Shown here: piece after piece, positions 1 to 11,579 of the stretch
How positions within the stretch are numbered: position 1 is the stretch's first letter
Layout: every line of letters starts with the position of its first letter
DNA from: Membranipora membranacea
Taxonomy: Eukaryota > Bryozoa > Gymnolaemata > Cheilostomatida > Membraniporidae
DNA: 64,000 bases
Direction: 5' to 3'
NCBI GenBank assembly: GCA_914767715.1
Contig: OU612069.1
Location: 18,969,387-19,033,386, forward strand
Notes under the pieces: generated by a model
Seen by the model: the letters and a program-made list of their open reading frames with translations, nothing else
Told to the model about the DNA's origin: nothing
Databases searched by the model: none
Translations under genes and position numbers: made by a program

Positions 1-950
1 TAACATTGTTTGTATGATATAAATATAATGTAATATATTGTGAGAGTCAGCAATGAGGGCTACACTCGGGCCAAATACGACGCAACAAAATAAACTGTTC
101 AAATTGTTTGCCAAGAAGCTTGCGGAAGAACAATAACAAAATTGCGCTACATGGCAGAAGTTACAGATGAAACAGATTACTATGTGATGTACATATACAA
201 TGATATTCAACAGACGAGCAGACAGATAATGTGAGTTTCCTTTCCTCTATAACTGGATGCAGTTGAAATGTTAATTTCCCTATTATGGTTATTTCAAGAC
301 TGTAATAATTTATATGTTATTTCAAGGGGTCTCATAACAAAAGAGTGTCAAGACGAAGCGGAGCTTGAAATGGATACCTAGTATCATTAACCATCTGTAC
401 AAGTCAATATGGACAAAACCGAGGAACTCTAAACTGCGGAAGGAAATGTTGCCCTCAGTGACAAACCAACTCTGCAATGAACAAACAAGACGATATCATT
501 AAGATTGACGAGAGCAACCAGTGCAGACAAGCTTGACTCGATAAAAGTAAGTAGTGAATGGACAACAAGGGGCAAAACAAAATCCACTCAAAGAATAAAA
601 TATGTTTTATCTTAACTAGAGTTCCAGCTAGATCATTGTCCTTTTTTGGGTTTGACTGCTAGCATTTCAGCTGAACTGGGATTAGCATTCCCCCACCAAA
701 CCAACCAGCCATCCAAAGCAATCACTTCGGCTAAGGTTGTCACTCATTGATAGCTGAGAATACTGTCTATGTACATTTAAATTGCAACTGTGTTGTATTA
801 AGTTTTTTGCCACTGCTTAGTGTGTCTCAGCATTACTCTACTGGTAAGGTAACCGCGTAAGAGAAAGTATATAATAGTTCAATCTTACTTCCCTGTGTTA
901 GAATGTGATAAACGCGTAAATGTTACCACACACTATGCTTGTTCATTTTC
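1..950 (+). other. non-coding or decayed sequence with a weak exon-like stretch
   Basis: No gene is recognised here. One stretch, 151-230, is open and ends exactly at a GTGAGT donor (231-236), reading MAEVTDETDYYVMY and onward. It could be a real exon, but the sequence before it is interrupted by stops and matches no family I know. A second short open run ends at a GTAAGT donor near 549. Nothing else in this stretch looks coding. Confidence 0.3.
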
Positions 951-951
951 C

Positions 952-1133
952 AGTGTCAGGACCTCAGACTTAACTACGCAAATTTGCTGAATCCTATTAT
1001 TGTTGGCGAGCACCTGGAGGGAATGAGGCCGCTACCTCGCGGGGACACTATGCCTCTATGGGAGAGGAAGTACATATGCAAGCAGGCAGCCGCTCATGTC
1101 GAAAACCTGTACTTCTTGGCTTATACTAAACCA
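952..1133 (+). CDS. candidate internal exon, unknown protein
   Basis: An open stretch follows a CCAG acceptor at about 948-951 and reads CQDLRLNYANLLNPIIVGEH, then a proline and arginine-rich turn, then YICKQAAAHVENLYFLAYTK. The amino-acid composition looks like a real protein, unlike the AT-rich frames around it. The 3' edge is uncertain; the reading frame runs on to a stop at 1194. I recognise no domain. It might belong to the same transcript as the P2X7-C-like exon 1.3 kb downstream, but no exon in between shows this. Confidence 0.3.
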
Positions 1134-2454
1134 GTTTGGATTTTTAATATTAATCTTCCTGTATTATCCTCTTTCCCTCGAAAACCAGTTGCTTAGTTCT
1201 AGAATGTGCAATCAACGTAGGGTGTATTTCACTTTCAACTAATCTTGAATAGTTTGTAACAGCATTTCAAGTTATTTATTTTATAATATTGAATCATTGC
1301 ACATTTAACATGATAGAGTCCTGGTGGTTAGATCATTATCCATTGACGATTCATAAAACTATTCCAATATTTTGTGTATACTGAGATCAATACTTGAGAT
1401 GTCATTATTCATGTTATAGTGATATTGGAAAGATGGTAAAATCTATCTCGCAAGACCGCTAGTAGTGAACTTTCCTTCTCTCGGTGACATGTAATTGCAG
1501 TTCTGTTTTATGCCAAAAAGTATCGATACCCACTATAAGAGTTCACTTCGTTAAGGTTGCTCAGACAAATGCTGGGTCTTGGGTCTGAATCCCAAGGTAT
1601 TTATACCATAGCTCTAAACCGGAGTTATTTTACTCAAATAGGTTTTCTTAGGTGCTCTACATCACTATTTTATTTATTTGAATCAATTTTATTAATTCAG
1701 AATAAGAAATAATAATTACAATTTTTGGCCTTCGTTTATAAAGGAAGTAGCTTGGACACCAATAAAATGATGACATCATGATTATATTTTGCTCAACTTC
1801 CTATTCATATTACTAACAATTCAATCAGCCAATCAGGTACCTTCTTTCAAAGTCACATTGTGAGCTAAATGAAGCCTGCTGAATAATTCCAACTATTACA
1901 ACCCTGCTACTAGATAATCTGCACAATCCTACAACATCCTACAGAACATACTAACAGCTTACTGTCTAACTAGAAGTTAGCTCTTATCGATCAAACTATA
2001 ACTATACTCAGCATCACTATTGAGGTAAGTAATACAAGGGATCAGGCTAATGAGAAAAGACAAGTGATGGTTATTTGTTATTATTCTTCTTCTTTCCTTC
2101 CTTGATTTGTTGTGACTCAAAAAGTAGTATGTAAGCTGAATCGACTAGCTAGGTCCATACTGAACAACATTAACAAAGTCAACTATCATTACATTAGGTA
2201 ATAAGAGACCACGGAGACTCAACAAGAACCAACTATACATACTATGTAAATCTTATATGAGAGTGAGACTAGTTCACTCATCTCAGTGAATGATTCATCA
2301 GCAAACTAGGCCCTTTGGATGAACCAAAACAATAAGACAAATAAGACGTTGCCTAGTAACAGTCTTCACACATCCGTGAATATAGCCAATAACTTAAAAT
2401 TTTAGTATTGACACGGAAAAGTGTTGATTTGAATGAAATTCTCTGCATTTTTAG

Positions 2455-2726
2455 GACCTGTGTATGACGATGCAGAGAAATTGGTTGTCGGGAGATACAC
2501 AGAGCAGGAAATTCGGAGATGTATTAACAACCAAAGGCGACTGACGGCTTACCGCTCGTTGGTGTTTTGGGCCTACCCTGAATTGCGGAGAGGGGAAAGA
2601 CGGCCACTTCCATCATGTGTCTATCTTTTTGTAAGGGCCAAGTTCAATAGTGTGGATGAGGATATGTGGGCTGACTATAACGATACAGTATTCGCTGAGC
2701 GAGTAGCTGGGGACAATGATATATGA
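2455..2726 (+). CDS. terminal exon with a P2X7 C-terminal-like domain
   Basis: The exon follows a TTTTTAG acceptor (AG at 2453-2454), starts in phase 1 and runs to TGA at 2724-2726, giving about 90 residues. Key residues fit the P2X purinoceptor 7 intracellular (ballast) domain: an RRCINNQRR run, then AYRSLVFWAYPEL, then RRPLPSCVYLFVRAKF, which corresponds to the family's conserved R-R-x-I-P-S-C-V ... I-R-x-x-F-P block. In many invertebrates this domain occurs without the channel part, in large multi-copy families. No channel segments (YxG-K or transmembrane exons) are seen upstream, so I infer a stand-alone P2X7-C protein rather than a receptor. The 5' exons are not identified; 2727-3144 shows nothing. 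Confidence 0.6.
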
Positions 2727-3144
2727 TAAATCAGTTGCTAGTTCATGACAAAATTAAAATATATTACATAGTCGATATTTTGCCTACACCATTGAAGAAA
2801 AAAAATAGAGATGTTGGACCAAAAAAAAGGTCAGCTCTTTATAGCAGGTGGGAACAAATGATGAGTTGTGGGTTGCAATTGCAATCTGATTGATAAAGTC
2901 CCGCATCACAAAAATTCTCACACCACATCCTTGATTGGCGAAAAATCAAGACATCGAGACACACAAGCTAAGGCAACAAACCTGGAAAACCTGAAGACTC
3001 TCAAATTGAGTGATAAATCCCCAATAAATCAGGTCTAGAGACTTGATGTTTTATATGGATTTAGTTGAAGTGATTGCTTCCACTGTGAAAAGCAGATGAT
3101 GAGATATATGCAGGTAGTGTAAGCTATCTGCAGACTTATTATCT

Positions 3145-3870
3145 GGTTGGGTCGGTTGCAATATATCAGTGGATGTGACGGTGATTGTTTCAGTCCAAGA
3201 GAAAGCTGACCTGATGCAAGAAAAATCTCAAAACATTGAATACATCTCTTTGAGTTTGTTTGTGACACTTATTCAAGTGCCAGCATGAAGGGAACTGACC
3301 GAAAAAGATGCGCCACAAGTGGACAGCTTAGGATATCTCTGGTGCAAACCAAAAAGTGCCAGTGCATTATGACGATTTCCTGGCCATTGGAGCAAACAGG
3401 GAGGCATTAGTCAGGTTTATACACAAACAGTGGCCAACAGCAAAACTGGAAGGAAGCATGGTTATTGTGATTGCATTTGAACAAGTGTGCTTCCAGTGTA
3501 CTCAAAAGATGACCCGACTCAACAACACCAAGTCGGTAACTTCTCATGCGACTATGAAGAGGCTGACACACATATGTTACTCCATGTGCGCTATGTCATG
3601 GAGACTATTGGTCCTGATGTCATGATCAAAAGTCAGGAGAGATGGGTTTGTGATTGCACAAGCTCTGGTCTCTCAGATGCATAGCCAAGTGTTAATTTTC
3701 TTCACTGGAAAAAAAGCACTTGATGAGGTATACACACATAGGTGTAGCCTCCGAGCTATTCTCTCCACATTATAGCGCCAGTTTGGTCGGGTGCAAGCTG
3801 CTACCGGATGTGACAGAATGAGCTCATTTTACTTCAAGAGAAAGCTGACCCGGTACAAGCTTTATCAAAC
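3145..3870 (+). pseudogene. relic of a multi-copy invertebrate 'EEADT' protein family
   Basis: Fragments in different frames resemble a multi-copy family of unknown function often seen in cnidarian, mollusc and sponge genomes. These are an N-terminal piece at 3356-3480 (YDDFLAIGANREALVRFI), then CDYEEADTHMLLHVRYV at 3547-3600, which matches the family's D-x-E-E-A-D-T-R-x-x-L-H-A block, and then GCDRMSSFYFKRK at about 3808-3850, like the family's T-G-C-D-T-x-S-x-F block. The frame changes between pieces, so this is a broken copy. The GCD block occurs twice: a diverged direct repeat at about 3145-3230 also ends in a PRES/RKL-like stretch. The family call is from memory of conserved blocks, not from a search. 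Confidence 0.45.
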
Positions 3871-4415
3871 AGGCTAATCAAACTACACAGATGACAAATA
3901 TCTTTATTTTTAGTTGATTTAAAATGCTGACGACAACTCTTTGGTTCTCGCTGCTATTGACTGTGTGAATTGGTGGAAGACTGTATGACCCTGCGTCTAA
4001 CAGAGATCTCGAACAAATACTGCAGATCACTATAACAACTTTTCTGTCATAGGTCTCTTACCTCTCGTTGACTATTTTGAGAGGGTTTACATCCACGGGG
4101 AGTTAATAGTACAACCCGCAGGAGGGAGCCTCTGTTTCCACCTGAAACCTGGAATGTGTATCAAGCTACACTTGATGATGAGGATCGCACCAACACAAGG
4201 CCCATACAGTTACTGACCTAGCAATTGATTGTTACTAGTTTCTTCTGCATCCCACAAAGAAGACTAACTTAGTAGCTCCCAGCTATCGAAGAATGATTTG
4301 CTATTTATTCACTTCGCTGTATTTTGTACTTTACACAGAGCAATGCACTTGCACCGAATGTGTCCTTTGTTTGTTTTTGGTTTTCAATTCTTTATTTCAT
4401 TTGACTTTTTTTCAG

Positions 4416-4624
4416 AGAGAGTAGCTAAAGCTACCAAAACAACATATGAAAAGGTTACAAGCTTTCTAATAAGAGAAAAAATGTACGCTCACATGTCAGA
4501 GGCAAGAAGCAAAGACCCATATGTCTGCAAGGATGAACTGATCAATAAAGAAGACCATGTACTCTATCACCACGGAAAGATGAGTGTCATGTTATCCTTG
4601 GTTTATGGCAAGAAGTACAACTTG
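4416..4624 (+). CDS. candidate exon, unknown basic protein
   Basis: After a long pyrimidine tract and TTCAG (AG at 4414-4415) there is an open stretch of about 69 codons reading ERVAKATKTTYEKVTSFL ... REKMYAHMSEARSK ... LVYGKKYNL, ending near a GTCAGT donor-like site at 4625. The composition (K, E, Y and M rich, helical) is protein-like. No domain is recognised and the donor is non-canonical. It may belong to the relics on either side. Confidence 0.35.
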
Positions 4625-4754
4625 GTCAGTTCATCCATTGGGTAAATTTCTTCAATTCCCTATGGCAGATATGAAGGAGCTTGATATCCTCAGATACCCA
4701 TTTGATTCTTTTGAAACATATCACATAAGTCCCCACCTCTAGTTTATTGTGTTA

Positions 4755-4870
4755 AGGTCTGTCCACACTGGGCCGAATCCGACAAAACAAACCGGCCGAT
4801 CCTGCTTTTTGACGGGTGAACCGACCCGCACCGAGGAAAAGTCGGCCCGGTCGTGTTTTGGGCATACGGT
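4755..4870 (+). mobile_element. left end of a PIF/Harbinger-like DNA transposon
   Basis: The sequence GGTCTGTCCACACTGGGCCG, starting just after TTAA/TTA, has the look of PIF/Harbinger terminal repeats and is followed about 300 bp later by a MADF-type ORF, the usual second gene of these elements. The matching right terminal repeat (CGGCCCAGTGTGGACAGACC or close) was not seen in the next few kb. The element is therefore either 3'-truncated or broken by later insertions. Confidence 0.4.
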
Positions 4871-5054
4871 TTTGAACGTTTGTCACAACAGACTTTTCAG
4901 ACAGGGAATTTCCCACGGTCAACTGTGATTGGCTGACTGGCCAGTCAACTCTTATGAAGGAGTCCGGAAGTTTGAGTACTAGTTTCTGCTCTGACATTTC
5001 TCAAGCAAGAGTCAATTTTTCAGCTGATAAAATAAATCAAAATCATAATTCATC

Positions 5055-6804
5055 ATGTCAGACTCAGAATCAGAAGAGCAGACACTAGATAATTCTACCA
5101 TGACTTGGCAAGAGTTTTTGATAGAATGTGGTAGGGCTAGCTAAACCATGTCTATATGACAAGTATGATGTCAATTTTAGTGACACCACAGGGGTAAAGG
5201 CCAATGCCTGGGCGGAGATCGTTGGTGACCTAATTGCTGCAGGATTCACCACCATCAAGAACAAACCTACAAGTGAGTATACATAGAAAGTTACATAGCA
5301 ATATTATCTTCCGAATTAAATTAATATTAAAAAAAAAAGACTCAAGTCTCCCTTCAGGTTGGTTGGTTTTACTTGAGACAAACCTCCTATCATTATCATT
5401 ATGCATGTATGTAACTAAAAATTCACTCTGTGACTGACCTCTCTAGGATTTTGAATTGAGTTCTGGTATGATGTATATTGTATGGCAACCATTATTATTT
5501 GGGGTGTACAGCTGTTGAATCACTATGGTTCCATGGATCGATTATGTAAGGATTTCGGTAGTAATCGCCCCATGGAAATGGCATTAAAGTCAAATTCCGA
5601 TTGTGACGAATGACTTTTTGGACGAATATCCAAACCGTGTTTATTCGACCTATTTCCTAATTGGCGTGGCTGAATGGTTAGCGGCGCTTGCACACAATGG
5701 TTAGCGGCGCTTGCCACTGGATTCTAACCATTCGAAATTGGAGTGAACCACAAAATCGACCCATGGAACCATAGTGAATATAAACTGGGTTAAATAGTCT
5801 ACTATCAACTGGGCAAGACGCCGCAGTGTCATCAAAACAACATGATTTGTTTACATTTAATTACATTTGTTTATATTTATATCTATTGTGTGCCCTGTGT
5901 GATGTATGGATCTGTACTAAATGTTTATGTTGGGTTTGATCAGAATTAACTATTATATAAAAGATACTAAGATATTATCTATAGCTGTCCATTGTTATCC
6001 ATACCATATCTTTTCTAGATTTAGAAAATTTGAAACAGAAGTGGGAGTCACTGAGAGACTGTTTCGCCAAATATAAAAACAAACTCAAGGAAAACTCTGC
6101 CAGTGGAGCAAGGAGCAAAGGAAATCAAGAAATATATCTATGCAGATCTGCTAGAATTTACGGACATGAGTAAAAGAAAGCGGCTGTGAGTAACATTGGT
6201 TTTACATTCACACAACCTCTGTTACTTGATATATACTCCCATCTCAGCTAGTCGCAAAGTAGTGATAGCTAAAGTTTAGTCAACCCCAAACAGCTTAACT
6301 TGCATAACAGCATTAACTTGACTCTAGCTAATATTTACTCCTCCATGGAATGTTAGAGCACTAATGATTTGGTTACACTTTTTGTAGGTCCACATCTAAC
6401 TCGCAAGTGACAAAAAGCTCATCAACACCACAGTTGTTCAGTCAGCCATCTACCTCAACCGATGTGCTAGGAGATGAAGATACACTGAGCCCTCCACCCG
6501 CTCCCACTCCCCAGTCCACACCACGGCCGAAAGGCAAGATGAGAAAAACCTCAGAGACCTCAGACTTAGAGGAGGACATAAAAAAAGTATGGCTGGTGCG
6601 AATGCTGCAATCGAGGCAGCAGTTGCCAAACGTGATGAAGATTTCAATTTCGACACTGTTGGGGCAGATCGTTTAAGAGAGTTACCAAACGGTTACATTA
6701 AGGAAAATGCAAAAAATGAAATTCTGCAAGTCCTCTTGCGGGCGGAACATCCAATTCCCACCAATTACAACCAGCAGTCCTTTACTAATTTATTAAACAA
6801 TTAA
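5055..6804 (+). pseudogene. MADF/BESS (Myb/SANT-like) protein of PIF/Harbinger type, decayed
   Basis: The ATG at 5055 opens an acidic leader (MSDSESEEQ). After a frameshift near 5140, PCLYDKYDVNF and ANAWAEIVGDL give the first half of a MADF domain, ending at a GTGAGT donor (5273). The next exon starts after TTCTAG at 6018 with LKQKWESLRDCFAKYK, the W-x-x-L-R-D core of MADF, and shifts frame near 6120. A third exon follows the TAG acceptor at about 6389 with a Ser/Pro-rich linker. After another shift near 6580 it ends with a BESS-like tail, LRELPNGYIKENAKNEILQV, and a stop at 6802. MADF/BESS proteins bind DNA and partner the Harbinger transposase in the nucleus. At least three frameshifts make this copy non-functional. 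No DDE_Tnp_4 transposase accompanies it. Confidence 0.6.
5518..5779. mobile_element. 256-bp TIR element (MITE) with tRNA-like core, inside the MADF relic
   Basis: The ends 5521-5542 and 5755-5776 are inverted repeats (CACTATGGTTCCATGG plus TCGAT) with one mismatch, flanked by AAT on both sides (5518-5520 and 5777-5779), a likely 3-bp target duplication. The interior 5663-5740 resembles a tRNA: GGCGTGGCTGAATGGTTAGC fits a type-II tRNA box A, and CATTCGAAATTGG a degenerate box B. The segment AATGGTTAGCGGCGCTTGC is duplicated at 5673-5691 and 5696-5714. It sits in the first intron of the MADF relic. A 3-bp duplication would fit PIF/Harbinger-type mobilisation. Confidence 0.6.
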
Positions 6805-6989
6805 CCGTTATTACCGAACTAAACACAATGTTTATTTATAACACCTAAATATCCTGATATATATTGTTCATAAACTTCCAACAATATTTTTTTTATTAAA
6901 AGTTCAAGTTCAAACAATATATTTTTATTACAAGTTCAATCATTACCTCATTACAAGTTCAATCATTACCTCATTCAATTATTACCTCA

Positions 6990-7532
6990 ATGCATACTGC
7001 CTCCCAGAATATAGAAAATGTCAAACGTTATCATGACAAAACAGCAGGGATTATGGCTGTTGTCCGCCCATGTGGGATCATCCTGGACTGTAGAGAACTG
7101 TACACATGTGAGAGCTCTAGTCAATTATTTGTGCAGCTTCTGAAATTGATCGACGAGCCTGGAATTAACATTAGGTATGTTGGATTTGACCGAGCCTGCG
7201 AATTTAAGCCGTTTCTAAGGAACTTGAAAGGGAACGTTGGTGCAGCAAAGCTTCTGCAGGTTGAGTACCTTGTGGACAATTTCCACATAGCCGGCCACAA
7301 GAGAGCTGAATGTGATATTGATAACCCTAAATGTGAATACCACCACGGTCTCCCTTAATTTGCGGCTATTGCAAATGCTAATACAGAATGTGCCGAGCAG
7401 ACATTCTCGTGGCTCAAACGGTATAAGACTATTGTGAAGTACATGACCGCCCCAAGATTCCGATTTTTTCTGCACCTAGTCATCCAAGCTCATAACCGGG
7501 CTGTCGAGCGTAGAGCAAAACGTTTCACCTGA
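6990..7532 (+). pseudogene. KDZ (Kyakuja-Dileera-Zisupton)-type transposase fragment
   Basis: One frame runs from 6990 to TGA at 7530-7532 with a single internal TAA at 7356-7358. It shows the C-terminal landmarks of KDZ transposases: VVRPCGIIL and CRELYTCESSSQLF (E-x-x-x-S-E-S-x-x-Q), YVGFDRACEFKPFL (Y-D-x-A-C), EYLVDNFHIAGHKRAEC (V-D-x-F-H-x-x-x-H-x-x-x-C), then NTECAEQTFSWLKRYK and RFRFFLHLVIQAHNR, matching the family's N-T-E-x-x-E-Q-x-F-S-W-L block. The D, D/H and E catalytic positions are present. The N-terminal zinc-binding and HTH part is absent and one codon is a stop, so this is a dead fragment. It follows the MADF relic by only 185 bp, but those two proteins come from different transposon superfamilies. 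Confidence 0.6.
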
Positions 7533-7852
7533 CCAGCTTTATTACAATCATCACCTTGATATAACAGTGATAAGTTGATGTATATGCCTGTCATTGATAT
7601 ACATCCATGTTGTGTAATTGTGTTCATGATATATATCGATTGCTATGTATGGAATACATAGTGTTTTGTAGATGTAGATGTAGATGTTTTGTAGCCTTAA
7701 CTGAAATACCTAATGCATACGGAAACAACTTTTTATGAGTTTGCTTTAGATTCTAAACTTGCCTGTTTGGTATACTTATACTTGTATTTCTATCACAATT
7801 CTAGCTATTTCACCATAACTAGATATAGGATTTTCACTTTCAACTCTCATAC

Positions 7853-7882
7853 GTATGTATGTATGTATGTATGTATGTATGT
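7853..7882. repeat. (GTAT)n microsatellite
   Basis: About seven perfect GTAT units follow ACGTAT. The surrounding sequence, from 7533 to about 8870, is AT-rich. I see no supported gene in it beyond the ambiguous 8480-8620 stretch listed among the rejected items. Confidence 0.9.
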
Positions 7883-8872
7883 AGTTTATATTGTTATCAA
7901 CTTGATTAAATTCATATGTCGTGTTGACCTGAGTGATGAACAAAATAAAAATAGATTGTCGTTAAAAAATATCAAAAGTGTTCATAGAATGTCTATTTAT
8001 ATAATCAATTTGAAGGAGCCAAGTGCACTCCGCTCTAAAGCAATGTTTACGGCCATTCACTCATTGTCTTGGAATGTTGAAGCTAATACCTTGCTGCGAT
8101 ACCATCGAACTATCTGAGTACCTTACTTCAGACATAATTAGGGGGAGAAGGGGTATTTTACTCACTAACTACTACAAAAATTTAGTTGGTGCAATTGCCC
8201 GACACACCCTCCCTCAAGCTTGATTCCCATTGCTCTCCATAATATATCATTCCGAGGCAAGACTTGGAATCACACCCCAAGCTTACTATACAAAAAACTA
8301 ACGAGCTCGGTTAGCATAGAAAGCGTTGACTTATATTGTGAAGATTTTTTAGAGGCTTTAAGTGGAGGATTTCATTTATCCCAAACACGTGTGAGAAGCT
8401 TGTTATATATAGGTCACAAGCCGATATAATTCCAATTCTACCTATTCCGAGTGTCAGGACAGGAGTTATCTGTTCACGGAAAAGAGGAGGGCAACTCCGA
8501 ACTTGATTGAGATGGTCAGTCCAGGCAAAACATTTGTGGTCTACGTTCTTGGCCCAGGCAAGGGCGACAAGGGCAATTTCCTGTGCCCTTGGTCCGATGT
8601 GATAAGTCACGACCTATTTAAATACTTGATATATACTGTTCCCATAATCATATACCTCATCTGACAAAGTGTGATTGATTGCAATCCAAGAAGGGCATGA
8701 GCTTACTATATCGAGCTGCATTTGTGTGGATGAGGTCTGTACCTCACATCCTGACAGCCTAACTGCAATGTTCATGAATTTGCTATCTTTATGGCAACTT
8801 GTGATATACATGCCTGGCTGCACACTCTTTCCTTGTAAAACCGAACAACCTTGATATTTGGGATTCTTTCAG

Positions 8873-10954
8873 ATCGAAATCTATAACAAAATGACCAGGG
8901 AATACGAAATGGAAGTGAATCATCGCCAGCTGATCAACCACGAGGGTCTCTACAAACTTCTTCAAGATACAGCCAACCTTGCATCATGTGAAATCGACAT
9001 GTTTTTCTTGCCTCTGATTTCTACCTGCTGCGGTCTTATGGGAATTTCCAGTGCGATTACCCATAGGGAGAAGATCATGTTTGAGGAGCCGAACATTATA
9101 TGCACTTGCATCGCAGCCGAGCCAGGTAACAATGACTAACAGTATATTCTCTTTAGTTCCGAAAATCGCAGTCAGTCCACAATTAAAGTTTTTTCAAATC
9201 AAAGACTAACCGTCTATGGCCCGAATGTCGACCAACCAGACAAGATGGCTGCTAGGTGAGCCAGTCTTTGTGGTTAATCTTTAATATACCCCTACACAAA
9301 TACAATAAATGAATGGTCCTACTAAGGATCCATATTGCTCTACTTCGAAGTGAAGTTGTTCAGGATGTAGTAGCATCTCTTGTGTAAACTGAAACCCATA
9401 TGATAAATTTGTTATATTTTGGTAGGATCAAGAAAGTCGCCTGCAATGCAGATCATTACCTCGAGCCTTGAGGAGGTAGAGAAGGGTCTTGGACCTGAGT
9501 TCTCCAACAACTATTCTCAGGAGTCAGCGGGTTCATCGAAGCAGGAAATCGAGCTTCATCCGATTTTCATTGCCAATGAGATTGTAACAATGGCAAAGCT
9601 CCACAGCCTCATGGAAAAGAACAATGGGGTGTATCTTAACATAATGGGTGATATAGAAGGGCTTCTCAAGAGCCTAGAGATAAACACAGAGCCTGATGCC
9701 AAGGACAGACGGACATGGCTATCCTTATACAACGGCCATGGGTGGTCATGGGCAACGAAAAATGGACGGGTCAACATACCAACGACCAGACTTAACTACA
9801 CTGGTGAGTATAGCAGTGTAAATATTATATACAACATCTTGACTGGTTGGCAAATAGGTAACAATGTCATTTGTGACCACAAGAGCAGAGGTAGAAGAGA
9901 AGACAAGAGATGTTAAGTCCACACCTGAATAGTGATTCAATAGGAGAGCCTCAGTTTCTAATCCTCCAATTTTAGCCAATTGGAAACTTCCTCCTTGAGT
10001 CTGTTGTCCGAGAAAGAAAACAACAATGATGACACTTGAGTTTGTGGCATCATCGAATTCTTGTGGTGAGAAACCTTGATATGTTGCTCTCATGAATTCA
10101 ATGTGGTCGATTTCGACAGCAGAGTTCAGCAAAGTCATGCCTCAAGTGTACTATTTTACTATAACTTTATAACTGAAACTACAAATGATACCTTATAATA
10201 CAATCCAAGGCTGATTTTTACCACCCGTGCCGACAGCTACTGTCAAACTTACCACAATAAATGTTAATGGAAATTACAGGATACCTCCAACCAGAGCTGC
10301 TGATTGACAGGCTGATGAAAGGAGATGTCGATGGTCTGGTGCTTTGTTGTAAAGAGAAAGATGGTCAAATTTGAGGATATTGGTGAAAGGGTGAGTAGTT
10401 AAAATAATTAAATTGGCATTTTACCGCAAGAATGTTGAAATGAAAGTTGGATATCAGATGTTTGTACATAATCAGCTCTCATATTGCTGGCCTATCCTCA
10501 AACTTGCCCCAGTAATGTATATATATATTGCTATATGTTATGTAAGCTGAGTTCCTTTCGGCCACGGTAATTAATTACCTAATTATGCTGTCGCTGCAGT
10601 TGTATTTCCTTCTGTTTAGCATTTGGCTATTTTCACTCAGTCTCACACAATTCAAAATTCAAGACCTATGATACATAATAATATAATTACTATGGTTTGA
10701 CTTTTCTCCTGTTACAATAGATTGAAGATAATGGAATAACGCTGGCCAAGTTATTTGGAGCCATACATGAAGAACATCAAAAGTCTAATAGCAATCAGTA
10801 CAAGCTCTCACCTGATGCAGGAGAGGCGTTCGCTACCAACTATAACGAAATCGAAGATCACATAGAATCCTTAGGAAGCCAGTTAGGTGCAGGATTGGAC
10901 AAAATTAGGAAGAAAGTTGATGTTATGAAACACTATCAAGCAGCCAACCCATAG
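8873..10954 (+). CDS. DUF3987-like protein, four exons, one frameshift
   Basis: The exons are 8873-9125, 9426-9803, 10280-10390 and 10721-10954 (TAG), all with GT-AG borders (ATTCTTTCAG, GTGAGT, TTACAG, GTGAGT, ACAATAG). The first carries FLPLISTCCGLMGISSAIT and ends CIAAEPG, spliced onto SRKSPAM. This gives the GxRKSP turn that occupies a Walker-like place in DUF3987 proteins. GDIEGLLKSLE, LSLYNGHGWSWATKNGR and GYLQPELLIDRLMKGDVDGL follow, again typical of DUF3987. Phases join perfectly except exon 3, which is 111 nt and one base too long: it must shift frame between about 10330 and 10365 to read KFEDIGER and join the last exon (KLFGAIHEEHQKS). The N-terminal exons are missing upstream. Function is unknown; the family is multi-copy and often linked to mobile elements. 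This is a recent pseudogene, or a gene with one assembly error. Confidence 0.6.
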
Positions 10955-11579
10955 CACAACTCGTGCAGAATATGAACAGCCCCGCTTGAGAAATAAATGA
11001 TGTTCAGTGTATAACCATGGACCAGAGTAAAAGGGCTTGATAGTTTCATTTCTTGGGATTGCTGCGAGGGTAGGCTACTGGAAATTATGTCACCCTCATA
11101 GATTGATAATCCCTTGTGCATTGATAAAAATAGGAAACTAAAATCAAAGCCTGTTTATTATGGCCAAATCTCATGTCAGATGATGATCACTGGTATAACA
11201 AAGTATGTTTTTTTCTTTATTTTACAATAATTTATCGCAATCCAAGATGGAAGTTTTAGATTTTTTCAGCTCCGGAATGAAAACTAATCTCTGCTTATTC
11301 TTAGAAATGGCACCAGAAATTATCTCTCATTTGAGTAAGTTAAGTTCAGTCTGACTGGCCCAGATGGACTGGCTACCAAATAACTGTTGTTTGGTTGGTA
11401 AACCACCATTAATTGTCTTGATCTGCAATGAAAATTATTATATTTGTACAATATTGTAATATATCTATAGACATGTTTCTCCTTATTTAATCTTATATAC
11501 CTTTACCTTACTAGTTAATCACATCTTCATTACTCGATGCGCCTCGGAATCCCAGTGGCTTTGCTGCGGGTGATATGTT

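Noticed and set aside
8311-8640. Overlapping open frames on both strands (plus: PGKTFVVYVLGPGKGDKGNF; minus: GPRAQEIALVALAWAKN) that look protein-like
   Set aside because: Both strands are equally plausible, there are no clear splice borders, and no known family fits. Either could be an extra exon or relic, but I cannot choose.
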